Origin: Mesobacillus harenae
GTDB lineage: Bacteria > Bacillota > Bacilli > Bacillales > Cytobacillaceae
Assembly (NCBI RefSeq): GCF_013343715.1
Contig: NZ_JABUNR010000013.1
Span: forward strand, 1 to 64,000
Length of the DNA: 64,000 bases
Reading direction: 5' to 3'
Shown piece after piece: positions 17,357-25,995 of the stretch; the stretch's first letter is position 1, and the number at the start of each line of letters is the position of its first letter. The notes under the pieces are model-generated. The model searched no databases and was not told the DNA's origin. It saw nothing but the letters and a program-made list of their open reading frames with translations. A program made the translations under genes and the position numbers.

Positions 17357-18871
17357 TTATTGTTTCAGCTGGTATACCTTACTGTACTTCTCAGACAAGT
17401 ACTCTAATAAATATTGTACATTTAAACCTTCACCAGTGACGTCTGTCAGAATCTCCAACGGCTGCTTTAACTTGCCATGCTTATGTACATTCTCAGTAAG
17501 CCAATCTTTTATCGGGCCAAGATTTCCATTTGCCAGGAGCTGCTCAAAGTTTGGCAGGTCTTTTTCCATTGTGTTCTTTAACTGGGCTGCATACATGTAG
17601 CCTAGCGCATATGATGGGAAGTAGCCAAAACTCCCCCCTGCCCAATGGACATCCTGCAGCACTCCATTTGCGTCTTTGTCTGGGCGTATTCCCAAATACT
17701 CTTCATATTTTTCATTCCAAATACGTGGGAGATCCTTAACATCAATTTCGTCGTTAAATAATCCTTTTTCAATTTCATATCGAATGATGATATGCAAAGG
17801 ATAGGTTAATTCATCAGCTTCAATACGGATTAATGATGGCTTTGATTCATTAATTGCCCGATAAAATTCATCTAGTTTTACTAAATCAAATTGTCCACTT
17901 GAATATTGCTTAAGGAGGTCATAGTTCTTTTCCCAGAAGCTATAGTTCCTGCCAACAAAATTTTCATAGAATAAAGATTGAGATTCATGTATTCCCATCG
18001 AAGTTCCCGTACACAACGGGGTGCCAATTAATTCTGTCGACAGATTTTGCTCATATAATGCATGACCTCCCTCATGGATGGTCCCAAACACAGCAGTTCT
18101 AAAATCTGCTTCATCGTACTTCGTGGTAACACGGACATCTCCAGGGTTAAGTCCAATCGCAAATGGATGAACCGTCGTATCCAGCCTGCCGGCATTAAAG
18201 TTAAATCCTATTTGCCTTAAAATCTGCTCACTAAAATCTCGCTGGTCTTTTTTAGGAAAATGTTCGAATAAAAATTTAGTTTCAGGTTGATTTGGAGCTT
18301 CGTTGATTTTCTGAACCAGGGGCACGATTTTTTCCCTTAATTCACCGAAAACCTGATCTAGGATCTCAACCGTTATACCAGGTTCATACATATCTAGCAG
18401 TGTGTTATATTTATTGCCTTTATAGCCCCAGTAATTAATGAATTTTTTATTAAACAGAACAAGCTTTTCAAGGTAAGGCTCAAATAATTCAAAATCGGAT
18501 TTATCTTTTGCTTCTTCCCAGACACTCTCAGCTTTTGATTGAAGAATAACATATTCTCTGTATTCTTCCGCAGGGATTTTCTTGTTTCTATCATAGTTTT
18601 TACGGCACTCCACCAGTGACCTTCTTGTAATCTCCGAAAGCCCACCATGAGAAGAAAGCTTAGCTATGTATGCCGCCATTTCTTCCGAAGTTGACATTTT
18701 GAAAACTTCAGAGCTCAGCACGCCGATCACTTCAGAACGCTGGTCAACCCCTTGCTTAGGTGCGCCGGTTCTTAGGTCCCAATATACCAAAGAAAGAGCC
18801 TCCTGGTAGGCTGACATCTTTTTTATGTATTCTAAAAACTCTTTTTCTATTTTGGTTTCACTGCTCATCAT
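17357..18871 (-). CDS. ypwA: Metallocarboxypeptidase, M32 family (YpwA)
   Basis: 504 residues, as B. subtilis YpwA. Zinc site: HEGGH in GTIHEGGHALYEQ near residue 267, followed by HESQSLFYEN with the third ligand Glu. It removes single C-terminal residues from peptides in the cytoplasm. The second ATG (18868) is slightly better spaced from GGGGG. A homologue of ypvA follows in the same region, as in B. subtilis. Confidence 0.93.
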   Translation of the reverse strand: MMSSETKIEKEFLEYIKKMSAYQEALSLVYWDLRTGAPKQGVDQRSEVIGVLSSEVFKMSTSEEMAAYIAKLSSHGGLSEITRRSLVECRKNYDRNKKIPAEEYREYVILQSKAESVWEEAKDKSDFELFEPYLEKLVLFNKKFINYWGYKGNKYNTLLDMYEPGITVEILDQVFGELREKIVPLVQKINEAPNQPETKFLFEHFPKKDQRDFSEQILRQIGFNFNAGRLDTTVHPFAIGLNPGDVRVTTKYDEADFRTAVFGTIHEGGHALYEQNLSTELIGTPLCTGTSMGIHESQSLFYENFVGRNYSFWEKNYDLLKQYSSGQFDLVKLDEFYRAINESKPSLIRIEADELTYPLHIIIRYEIEKGLFNDEIDVKDLPRIWNEKYEEYLGIRPDKDANGVLQDVHWAGGSFGYFPSYALGYMYAAQLKNTMEKDLPNFEQLLANGNLGPIKDWLTENVHKHGKLKQPLEILTDVTGEGLNVQYLLEYLSEKYSKVYQLKQ

Positions 18872-19099
18872 TGATCCCCCAGTTTTAAAATTCTCTTCAT
18901 TTTATCATAGTTTTTGAATAAATGACTAATAATGGAATTTCCTTCTTAATTAACTGGCGGTACCCTTAACAAAGACTCTTTCCCTGACTTTTAGGCGTGA
19001 ATTTTCCGTTTTTGAAAAAAATTTCCTCTTAAAGAAGGAGTGGGCAGTATCGGGTGGAATCATTCAATATAATAGATACGGTGAAAGAGGTGTAAATCA

Positions 19100-19243
19100 T
19101 TGAAAGAGTTCATTGGACATTGTCATAACTGCAAAAAAGAAATCTATTGTCTAGAAGGTTTCTTAAACGGGGTAATTTTGCCTGAAAATAGACTGCTTTG
19201 CTTTCAATGCGAGCAAAAACAAAGCCAACCCAACAGCCAATAA
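19100..19243 (+). CDS. 47-residue zinc-finger micro-protein
   Basis: A TTG start has GAGGTG 7 nt upstream. The product has CHNC near residue 8 and CFQC near residue 34: two C-x2-C pairs with histidines, a probable zinc knuckle. The tail is Gln/Ser/Asn-rich. It lies about 200 bp before the Crp/Fnr regulator on the same strand. The family is not recognised. Confidence 0.6.
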   Translation: MKEFIGHCHNCKKEIYCLEGFLNGVILPENRLLCFQCEQKQSQPNSQ

Positions 19244-19370
19244 AACCCCTACTGGAACTGCGCTACTCGAGCAGCTAGGATGCATAACTTAACCGGCATA
19301 ATACAGGGCTTTAATACAGCTCTCTTTGCTTTCCGGGAACCAACGAGCCTCTCTTCGCAATTATTTAAAC

Positions 19371-19386
19371 TATGATTCAGGTCACT
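19371..19386 (+). promoter_or_regulatory. Crp/Fnr-type operator before the first regulator
   Basis: TATGA-TTCAGG-TCACT differs from TGTGA-N6-TCACT by one base. Its centre (19378.5) is about 41 bp before the start point implied by TACACT at 19408-19413. It suggests autoregulation or cross-control by the paralogue at 31278. Confidence 0.5.
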
Positions 19387-19452
19387 TAAGGACTATGACC
19401 AACATGTTACACTAATGATAGGTAATTTGAGATGGTGCGGAGGGAACTGGAA

Positions 19453-20157
19453 ATGAATATTGAGGCTATAAAGCATAGATTAAGCAATGTACCTCTTTTC
19501 AGAGAGCTGACAGAAGATGAGTTAACTCCTATTATAAAAATTGCTCAAAACCGTTATTACAAACAAAAAATGTATGTTTTTATGCAAGGGGATTCGTTGG
19601 ACAGGGTCTTTTTTATCCATTCAGGAAAAGTGAAGATTTATAAATCTGACTACTCCGGGAAAGAACAAATCGTTTCAGTTCTAGAAGCAGGAGAGATGTT
19701 CCCGCATGCTGGTTTTTTTCGAAAAGGGCATTATCCTGCACATGCAGTAATTATGGAAGATGCAAAAATAATCATGATCCCGATAGCAAAATTCGAGGAG
19801 ATCCTAATTGCGTACCCAGAACTTTCAATCAAGCTTTTTCGAGTACTCGGAGAAAAAATTGTCGACCTGCAAAAGAGGCTTGAGGAACAAATGCTTCACA
19901 ATACCTATGAACAAATTATCATGCTGCTGCTCCGTCTGAGCAAAACAAATGGCCAGAAGGTTAATGAAAGCTATAAGCTCACAACCCACTTTACAAATAA
20001 AGAGCTGGCCAATATGATTGGAACCTCACGAGAAACGGTCAGCCGGACCATTAATTACTTAAAGAAAAAGAACTGTATTACAACAGATACTAACGGAATG
20101 TACTTATTGGATCCCCACCTGCTGCATCAGGAACTATTTTCAGTTAAAAATGCCTAA
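19453..20157 (+). CDS. Crp/Fnr-family transcription regulator without Fe-S cysteines
   Basis: 234 residues. The N-terminal cyclic-nucleotide-binding-like beta barrel spans roughly 10-125, then a long dimer helix (KLFRVLGEKIVDLQKRLEEQ), then a winged helix with FTNKELANMIGTSRETVSRT. The recognition helix has R-E-x3-R as in CRP, which reads GTGA half sites. There is a single cysteine near the C-terminus and no cluster, so it is not an oxygen-labile Fnr. The heme/NO-sensing class is one option. ATG at 19453 follows GGAGGGA. A DUF2249 gene follows 32 bp downstream. Confidence 0.88.
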   Translation: MNIEAIKHRLSNVPLFRELTEDELTPIIKIAQNRYYKQKMYVFMQGDSLDRVFFIHSGKVKIYKSDYSGKEQIVSVLEAGEMFPHAGFFRKGHYPAHAVIMEDAKIIMIPIAKFEEILIAYPELSIKLFRVLGEKIVDLQKRLEEQMLHNTYEQIIMLLLRLSKTNGQKVNESYKLTTHFTNKELANMIGTSRETVSRTINYLKKKNCITTDTNGMYLLDPHLLHQELFSVKNA

Positions 20158-20189
20158 AATTCCACTTGTTAGGATAGGAGTTGTTTTTC

Positions 20190-20420
20190 ATGGAAAAAAC
20201 AAAAGTCGAACTTGATGTCAGAAAAGATTTAGCTAATGGGCTAGAGCCTTTTCCAAAGATTATTGAAGCAGTTGCAAGCTTGGGTCCTGATGATGTATTT
20301 ATTTTGCATACACCATTTCAGCCTGTTCCGTTATATGGTGTTTTAGGAGCAAAGGGCTTTGAGTATACTGAGCAAAAAGTTGACAATAAGCATTGGATCA
20401 TTACATTTGCTAAAAAGTAA
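20190..20420 (+). CDS. DUF2249 domain protein
   Basis: 76 residues, the complete length of a DUF2249 domain: VELDVRKDLANGLEPFPKI near the start and LHTPFQPVPLYGVLGAKGF in the middle. The fold is TusA/SirA-like. In many bacteria such genes lie near denitrification, nitric-oxide and terminal-oxidase genes. It follows the Crp/Fnr regulator and probably shares its transcript. Preceded by AGGATAGGAG. The exact function is unknown. Confidence 0.8.
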   Translation: MEKTKVELDVRKDLANGLEPFPKIIEAVASLGPDDVFILHTPFQPVPLYGVLGAKGFEYTEQKVDNKHWIITFAKK

Positions 20421-20480
20421 CCTTGGTGTTCCGTATACTAATGGGCTAGCAAAATAGGCCGTAAGGATTTATTGTAAACA

Positions 20481-20509
20481 AAAACGCAGGCCCTATTGGC
20501 CTGCGTTTT
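20481..20509. terminator. Bidirectional terminator
   Basis: A perfect 12-bp stem AAAACGCAGGCC / GGCCTGCGTTTT with a 5-nt loop, between DUF2249 and the converging helicase gene. Confidence 0.9.
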
Positions 20510-22427
20510 ATTTGTTATTACCAGGGAGAACATTTCTTACTTCGTTTAGGATTTCTGGCTTTACATCTTGATCCAGTAATATATGAACGGATCCATGGTC
20601 AGACTGGGTCCTGATCAATCTTCCAATCCCTTGTCTTAACCGAAGAAGCATATACGGCATGTCCACCTCTTGAAAAGCATTTGGTGTCCCTTCCCTTTTA
20701 GCCGAAAATACTGGGTCGTTTGGAGGATACGGGAGAGAGTGAATAATCACATTCTCAAGTGATGAACCCGGTATATCCAATCCTTCCCATAAATGAACGG
20801 AACACAGTACAGAATGTTCATCATTCTGAAAGCGGGATACTAGAGAACTAATTTCCGCCTCACCCTCATAAAAAACTGGGTAATCAATTAGTCCAGCCGA
20901 GAATTCCTTAAAGTGAAGTAAATCCTGTTGGTTTCTAAATAATATAAGTGCTCTGCCTTCTGTGGCCTTAATTTGGTCTATTACATACATGGCCTTTGCT
21001 TCTGCATTGTTTTTTTCAAATTCAGGCATATACACTTTCATATTTGTATCATAATCAAAAGGTGATTCCACTGAAAAAGAACTATACTTATCTATCCCAA
21101 GGCTTGAGGCCAAATAGTCAAAAGAATTACGTTCAGAAAGGGTGGCAGAAGAAAATATAAACGGTTTCTTCTGGCTGAAGACATCGGTTCTTAAAATTTC
21201 CTCGACCATCTTTGGCATGATAACAAGTGTTTGTTCGCCGCCTTCTGCCTCAAACCATGTGATACCGTTCGTTGTGCCCTTAAATAGAGATAGGGAAAAG
21301 ACTATTTGCTCAAGATACTCTTCAACAATTTTTAAGCTATAGTCGTCTATTACAAATAACTCACTTTCAAAGACAAGTTCTTCCTCCAGGGATTCTAGAG
21401 TGCTATGAAGTGTCTCGGCTATCTTTCTAAGCTTGTCATCCTTCAGAACCGTTCTTTTTTCAGAACCGCTGTCTGTTACTGACTTTTCGGAAAGATTCTC
21501 GAAGAATAACTCATTTTGCTCCAATGCTGTCTCCATGATATTTAAGGTCGTTTCTCGAACATCATTTTCCATTAGTCTGGTTAATAAGGTTTCAAGAGTT
21601 TTTTCTGCATACCTATATGTTAATGCTTTTTGGGAAGCGAATTCGAGCAGGTGTCCTTCATCAAAAACGACACAGCTTGATTCTGGTAAAAACGGTGTCT
21701 GTCCTTCTCTTTTGCGTGATTCCATTGTCCAGATATGTTCCATGTAAAAGTCATGAGAACAGACAATTAAATCGGCAGCACTTCTATAATAATCCCTGTG
21801 CAAAGTTTGAGCACAACGATGGCGCTTTTCGCATGTAAAGCAATCCTGAAGAGAATCCCAAGAAACTCGTTCCCATTGATTATCGGTTAAATCCGGATAA
21901 TCTTTTCTGTCTCCATACCGCTGAAATGCCTGCATCGAACTGCCAGAATGGATAAACCCTGGCAGACTGTCAAATATAGCGTTATATGCGTCGTCTTCAT
22001 CTCTAGCCACCAGGGTGTCAAGCTTATTTAAACATAAATATTGATCCCTCGATTTAGCGAGACGTACGTCTACTTTTAAATCAAGTGCTTTTTCAAGCTT
22101 AGCAATATCCCCTTCTCTTTTAACCAGCTGTTCAATTAATGTTTCATCAGCACATGCAATAATAGCTGGCTTGTTTAAATAACGGGCATAGCAGATCGCA
22201 TACAGCAGATAGACGATGGTTTTACCAGTTCCAACTCCTGCTTCAGCAAAAATAACTTTTTTCTCTTTAAAAGCTTTTTCAAGCTGAAAGGCCATATAAA
22301 CCTGTTCGTCTCTAAGTTCAAATCCTGCTTCAGGCAGAATGTCGTAGAATACATCTCCAATCCATTCATTCATTTTATCAAAAAAGGTGTCTGTTTTTGT
22401 TATTGCAAAAGGCAGTTTGCCTGGCAT
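20508..22427 (-). CDS. ypvA: DinG/XPD-family ATP-dependent helicase (YpvA)
   Basis: 639 residues. Walker A EAGVGTGKT at 62-70, a DEGH box near 245, and motif VI RLRQGIGRLIR near 610. Four cysteines between motifs I and II (QYLCLNK, then CFTCEKRHRC) are placed as in Fe-S cluster helicases. It is a 5'-3' DNA helicase, probably in repair or R-loop removal. It is shorter than the exonuclease-helicase DinG at 51315 and lacks its nuclease domain. Confidence 0.9.
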   Translation of the reverse strand: MPGKLPFAITKTDTFFDKMNEWIGDVFYDILPEAGFELRDEQVYMAFQLEKAFKEKKVIFAEAGVGTGKTIVYLLYAICYARYLNKPAIIACADETLIEQLVKREGDIAKLEKALDLKVDVRLAKSRDQYLCLNKLDTLVARDEDDAYNAIFDSLPGFIHSGSSMQAFQRYGDRKDYPDLTDNQWERVSWDSLQDCFTCEKRHRCAQTLHRDYYRSAADLIVCSHDFYMEHIWTMESRKREGQTPFLPESSCVVFDEGHLLEFASQKALTYRYAEKTLETLLTRLMENDVRETTLNIMETALEQNELFFENLSEKSVTDSGSEKRTVLKDDKLRKIAETLHSTLESLEEELVFESELFVIDDYSLKIVEEYLEQIVFSLSLFKGTTNGITWFEAEGGEQTLVIMPKMVEEILRTDVFSQKKPFIFSSATLSERNSFDYLASSLGIDKYSSFSVESPFDYDTNMKVYMPEFEKNNAEAKAMYVIDQIKATEGRALILFRNQQDLLHFKEFSAGLIDYPVFYEGEAEISSLVSRFQNDEHSVLCSVHLWEGLDIPGSSLENVIIHSLPYPPNDPVFSAKREGTPNAFQEVDMPYMLLRLRQGIGRLIRTQSDHGSVHILLDQDVKPEILNEVRNVLPGNNK

Positions 22428-22649
22428 GGTTCATTTCCTCCAATACAGTACGCTTTTGGTTGCGCCCGGCTCATTTCATTGCTTACTTATTTAGACCGTA
22501 AAAAACTAATTTTAGCAAACCAGCGCAAAGAGTCAAGGAAATTGAAATTTTGTCTCGTTTTAATATAAATGTTCTGTTAAACCTCGCTATTGATTTCCGC
22601 TACAGTGCTCGCTTTCCGCGTACGTTCTTTAACACAATTAAATATAAAA

Positions 22650-22671
22650 GAAACGCCAGTTACAGCGTTTC
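22650..22671 (-). terminator. Terminator of the small gene at 22680
   Basis: A 7-bp stem GAAACGC / GCGTTTC with an 8-nt loop and a TTTTATATTT tail on the minus strand. Confidence 0.65.
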
Positions 22672-22679
22672 CTGTAGTT

Positions 22680-22850
22680 TTATTTAATTTGGGACGAAAG
22701 GTTGAATGACCATGCCTGTCGGAAGTTTTCCTCTGCTGCCTCCAGTTCATTTAGCGCAGGCTCACTTACAGTGTGGTCTTGTTTAAGAACTTCCAAACTT
22801 GTCTCTAGAGCCTTTGAAATCTTATTAAAATCAATAGATGGTTGGTACAT
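22680..22850 (-). CDS. Hypothetical 56-residue helical protein
   Basis: ATG at 22850 is preceded by GGAGGAG and a terminator follows, which support a real gene. The product is acidic and probably two helices, with no membrane segment and no cysteines. I do not recognise it. Neighbours are the next micro-gene and the ypvA gene on the same strand. Confidence 0.6.
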   Translation of the reverse strand: MYQPSIDFNKISKALETSLEVLKQDHTVSEPALNELEAAEENFRQAWSFNLSSQIK

Positions 22851-22918
22851 TGCCACTCCTCCAATCAAAAATAATGTAATTATATTTTATTCGGAGGAAT
22901 TTTAATTTATTCCTTTCA

Positions 22919-23104
22919 TTAGCCCATCCCTGGCTGACGCCGTTTAAGCTGATTCTTGATCGCATTATCCCGGTCGCCGCCATCAGCTAGCTCTTCTGAA
23001 AAATGGTGTTCTTCATGCTTCCGTTTCGAAATTCCTTCAGAAGAACGGATGGTTTCAGATGACAGATTAAGATTTGGTGCACCCTGTTCATTCCAGTCAC
23101 CCAT
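22919..23104 (-). CDS. Hypothetical 61-residue hydrophilic protein
   Basis: ATG at 23104 has AAGGGGAG 8 nt upstream. It is very polar, rich in Glu, Arg, His and Asn, and probably disordered, ending KRRQPGMG. The composition resembles small spore-associated proteins, but no SASP motif is seen. Not recognised. Confidence 0.55.
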   Translation of the reverse strand: MGDWNEQGAPNLNLSSETIRSSEGISKRKHEEHHFSEELADGGDRDNAIKNQLKRRQPGMG

Positions 23105-23258
23105 GCATGTCTCCCCTTTCCTTTCTTATAGTATTTCAGGTTAAAATAAAATTCATTCATCAATCCGTGTTCGAGGAGGCGTCGGACAAAAAATGATGTT
23201 TGACTGTTGATTTCATAAAAGATAATGGAGATATACTCCAATCTATACCTAATAAAAC

Positions 23259-23296
23259 AAGGGAGAACTTCGTTTATGCTGAAGAAGTTCCCCCTT
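23259..23296. terminator. Terminator downstream of ypsC
   Basis: A stem AAGGGaGAACTTC / GAAGTTCcCCCTT with one internal mismatch and a 12-nt loop. T-rich tracts occur on both sides, so it can work on both strands. Confidence 0.65.
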
Positions 23297-23393
23297 GCTG
23301 TTTTTTATTCGTTTAAATAAATGAGTCGTAAACCAACAATATAATGAAACACGCCGGTTAGTTAACAGGAACGCTGAAGCCGCAAGAAAATAT

Positions 23394-24536
23394 TTATGGG
23401 TTATTCCTTGGCGGCCGTTTCCCCCAGTATTGGTAAAGGTCCGTTTCAATAAATCCGTTAAAAAGTTTACGTTTTTTTGTTGCCTGTCTTCCATATAACT
23501 GTTCAAAGGCTTTGTGGGAGGTCAATATATAGATGGACCAAGTATCAAGCGAGCCAAAAGCCTGTCCCATTTCTTTATACATCTGTTCCACAGCCTTTTT
23601 GTCTCCAAGCCTTTCACCATACGGTGGATTGCTGACTATTACCCCGTAGTCATGCTTTGTGGTAAAATCCTGTACCCGCATTTGTTTAAATTTAATTAGT
23701 TCGCCGAGCCCAGCCTCGAAAGCATTTTCAGCTGCTATGCTTACCATTTTATGGTCAATGTCAGATCCGATAATTTCCAAAGGCTGATCATAATTGGCAA
23801 GATCTTCAACCTCAGTCCTAGCTTTATCCCAAACAGTTTGCGGAATCCAATTCCAGTCTTCCGAAACAAAATCACGATTGAAGCCAGGTGCAATATTTTG
23901 GCCAATCAGTGCAGCTTCTATTGGAATGGTCCCAGAGCCGCAAAAAGGATCTGCAAAGGGTTTATCAGGATTCCAGTTAGTCAGTAAAACGAGAGCTGCA
24001 GCAAGGGTTTCCTTAAGGGGAGCTTCCCCCTGGTCTGTTCGGTATCCGCGTTTATGGAGACCGTAACCGCTGGCATCAATGGTGAGAGTTGCAACATCCT
24101 TATTAAGGGCTATCTCAATTCTAAAGAACGCTCCCTTCTCTTCAAACCAGGTAGTATTTCGATACTGGGTCCTTAGCCGCTCGACAACAGCCTTTTTAAC
24201 GATTGCCTGGCAATCCGAAACACTGAATAGTTTTGATTTTACAGACCTCCCAATTACAGGAAACTCCCCATCTTCAGGGATAAATTGTTCCCAGGGCAAT
24301 GCCTTTGTTTTTTCAAATAATTCATCAAAAGTATAAGCTTTAAACTCACCTATTTTAATCTTTACCCTATCAGCTGTACGAAGCCATAAATTACTTCGTG
24401 CGATGGCAAGTTCATCACCCTGATAGGTTATTCTGCCATTTTCAACCTGGCAGTCATACCCGAGCGCCCGAACTTCTTTTGCCACTACAGCTTCCAGTCC
24501 CATTGCAGAAGTTGCAATCAAATCAAATTTACTCAT
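23394..24536 (-). CDS. ypsC: rRNA (guanine-N2) methyltransferase, RlmL-N-terminal/YpsC family
   Basis: 380 residues from ATG at 24536 (AGGGTGA upstream). An N-terminal THUMP domain (roughly 1-160) is followed by a Rossmann methyltransferase with FCGSGTIPIEA near 200 and the catalytic NPPYGERLG near 305. It is predicted to methylate 23S rRNA with S-adenosylmethionine. Position beside rnpB and gpsB is as in B. subtilis. Confidence 0.92.
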   Translation of the reverse strand: MSKFDLIATSAMGLEAVVAKEVRALGYDCQVENGRITYQGDELAIARSNLWLRTADRVKIKIGEFKAYTFDELFEKTKALPWEQFIPEDGEFPVIGRSVKSKLFSVSDCQAIVKKAVVERLRTQYRNTTWFEEKGAFFRIEIALNKDVATLTIDASGYGLHKRGYRTDQGEAPLKETLAAALVLLTNWNPDKPFADPFCGSGTIPIEAALIGQNIAPGFNRDFVSEDWNWIPQTVWDKARTEVEDLANYDQPLEIIGSDIDHKMVSIAAENAFEAGLGELIKFKQMRVQDFTTKHDYGVIVSNPPYGERLGDKKAVEQMYKEMGQAFGSLDTWSIYILTSHKAFEQLYGRQATKKRKLFNGFIETDLYQYWGKRPPRNNP

Positions 24537-24657
24537 AATTTCACCCTTAACCATATGTATTGTCCTTACTGTCTTTTCTTTAGAATGCCCTATTACTTAT
24601 AGTTCATATATATCAATCATACCATTTATGTTTCCCTTTTGCAGACAGAGTATTTAA

Positions 24658-24806
24658 ACAAAAGCGCAAGCGCCCGTTAAGCGACGTATGGACTGGAGCT
24701 CACCGACTGAGATAAAGGAAACACGAAGAGCGAACGCGATTGGATGTTGACTTATCATAGGGAGGTGGGCGAAGTACACGAGTCGCTGGGCGCTGGAGCT
24801 AGATGA
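24658..24806. repeat. Hairpin-rich intergenic repeat, copy A
   Basis: It begins ACAAAAGCGCAAGCGCCC and ends GGGCGCTGGAGCTAGATG. The ends pair (AGCGCCC / GGGCGCT). An inner pair CGACGT / ATGTTG forms with two G-U wobbles if transcribed. It is nearly identical to copy C apart from the inner-stem sequence. It looks like the hairpin repeats (bcr-like) scattered in Bacillaceae genomes. Confidence 0.8.
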
Positions 24807-24809
24807 TAA

Positions 24810-24932
24810 ACAAAAGCGCAAGCGCCTTGAACAGCCCCGATAAGCGCTGGAGGGCCAGCGGGTGAAGTCGTTCCTTGACTTCATCAGTTGGACCGAAGCG
24901 ACTCGAGGGGCTAGGCGCTGGAGCTGGATGAT
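24810..24932. repeat. Hairpin-rich intergenic repeat, copy B
   Basis: It has the same ends as copies A and C but a different interior: AGCCCC / GGGGCT outer stem, CTGG / CCAG hairpin, and TGAAGTC / GACTTCA hairpin, giving a branched fold. It is followed directly by copy C. Confidence 0.75.
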
Positions 24933-24933
24933 A

Positions 24934-25080
24934 AACAAAAGCGCAAGCGCCCGTTAAGCGCACGACAGGACTGGAGCTCACCGACTGAGATAAAGGAAAC
25001 ACGAAGAGCGAAAGCGCATTCGTGCTTGAATTATCATAGGGAGGCGGGCGAAGTACACGAGTCGCTGGATGCTCGTTTCC
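24934..25080. repeat. Hairpin-rich intergenic repeat, copy C
   Basis: About 90 percent like copy A over 140 bp. The variable inner stem is GCACGA / TCGTGC, different in sequence from copy A but still paired. The right end diverges after GTCGCTGGATG, so the closing stem is incomplete. Confidence 0.8.
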
Positions 25081-25092
25081 TAACAATGAAAA

Positions 25093-25115
25093 AAGCTCTC
25101 CAAATTGGAGAGCTT
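25093..25115 (-). terminator. rnpB terminator
   Basis: A 9-bp stem AAGCTCTCC / GGAGAGCTT with a 5-nt loop, followed on the minus strand by a T run, 20 bp beyond the RNase P RNA end. Confidence 0.85.
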
Positions 25116-25134
25116 ATAAACACTCATACATATT

Positions 25135-25540
25135 ACATTAATAGCGTTCTGTAAGCCATGTTTTGTACCATTGTACTGCAAACGACCCTAAGTCTCGTAC
25201 TCCGGTGGCAATCATCTATCTACAAGTGTTAAACACTTGTCCTTCTCTTCGTTCATTTCCTCCAAGAAAGTGCCCCTACCATAGTTTGGGTTTCTCGCTC
25301 GCGGGGTTTACCTCGTTCCACCCTTTTCATTTCTGAAAAGGCTCCGTCACTGTGGCACCTTTATAGGTATTCATGCCATATCCAAAGACTTAGGCATTTT
25401 CCCTGCCGTCAACCGCGCCTAAGCCCGGCTGCCCTAGCTTATGACTTCGCTAGGCACGAACACTACAGGCATCTCAGCCCGTGCGAGCATGGACTTTCCT
25501 CTGCAGAGAACTGCAGCGATTACCCGAACGCTATTAATGT
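25135..25540 (-). ncRNA. rnpB: RNase P RNA, bacillus type (class B)
   Basis: On the minus strand the sequence contains the universally conserved core GAGGAAAGTCCATGCTCGCA, later GAAACCCAAACTATGG, and near the 3' end AGATAGATGATTGCC and TACAAAACATGGCTTACAG. The ends pair perfectly over 15 bp as helix P1 (ACATTAATAGCGTTC / GAACGCTATTAATGT), giving about 406 nt. It is the catalytic RNA for tRNA 5' maturation. It lies between ypsC and gpsB as in B. subtilis. Confidence 0.97.
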
Positions 25541-25550
25541 CTACTTTTAT

Positions 25551-25579
25551 ATTATATGTAATCTGGGACAAAACAGCAA
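25551..25579 (-). promoter_or_regulatory. rnpB SigA promoter
   Basis: On the minus strand TTGCTG (25579-25574) and TATAAT (25556-25551) are 17 bp apart, and start-point spacing fits the P1 5' end near 25540. Confidence 0.7.
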
Positions 25580-25611
25580 TGGATAATCCTTTGCATTTTT
25601 GTAAAAAGATG

Positions 25612-25914
25612 TCAATCGTAAAGCTTATTGCCAAAAACATGTTTCTCAAGATTGGATAAACGTTTCAGAATGTCAAAGTTCGTAGTGCCTGCAGCCTGTG
25701 CAGCAGGTGGGCGTCTTGTACTTTCTTCAAGCTGTTTTTTCAACCGCAAGTTTTCTTGCTGCAAATCTTCTACCTCTGAGTGCAAAGTTTCATAATCCTT
25801 TATGATTAGGTCCAAAAATTTATCGACATCCTCCGGTTTATACCCTCGCATAGATGTCTTGAACTCTTTTTCCAATATATCTTTTGCCGTTAACTTCATT
25901 TTATCAGACAGCAT
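25612..25914 (-). CDS. gpsB: Cell division regulator GpsB
   Basis: 100 residues. DivIVA-like N-terminus: [28 protein letters not shown], then a coiled coil (residues 38-65), a Pro/Ala linker, and a short C-terminal helix ([14 protein letters not shown]) that trimerises. It shuttles PBP1 between septum and lateral wall; its partner ponA is in this window at 41598. Confidence 0.95.
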   Translation of the reverse strand: MLSDKMKLTAKDILEKEFKTSMRGYKPEDVDKFLDLIIKDYETLHSEVEDLQQENLRLKKQLEESTRRPPAAQAAGTTNFDILKRLSNLEKHVFGNKLYD

Positions 25915-25995
25915 AATTTCACCTCAGTTTATAGCCAATCATCTCTTATTATTTTTTCAAAAACAAGCGTGTTTGTCAATTTTTCTTTCTTTGGT

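Noticed and set aside
19453-20157. Annotation as B. subtilis-type Fnr
   Set aside because: No cysteine cluster for an Fe-S centre; only family-level naming is justified.
24654-25086. Minus-strand ORFs of 94-95 codons in the repeat region
   Set aside because: They are open only because the hairpin repeats are GC-rich and repeated; the composition (Arg/Ser/Leu-rich) is not protein-like and there is no ribosome binding site.
25434-25659. ORFs of about 70 codons on both strands
   Set aside because: They lie across the RNase P RNA and its promoter.
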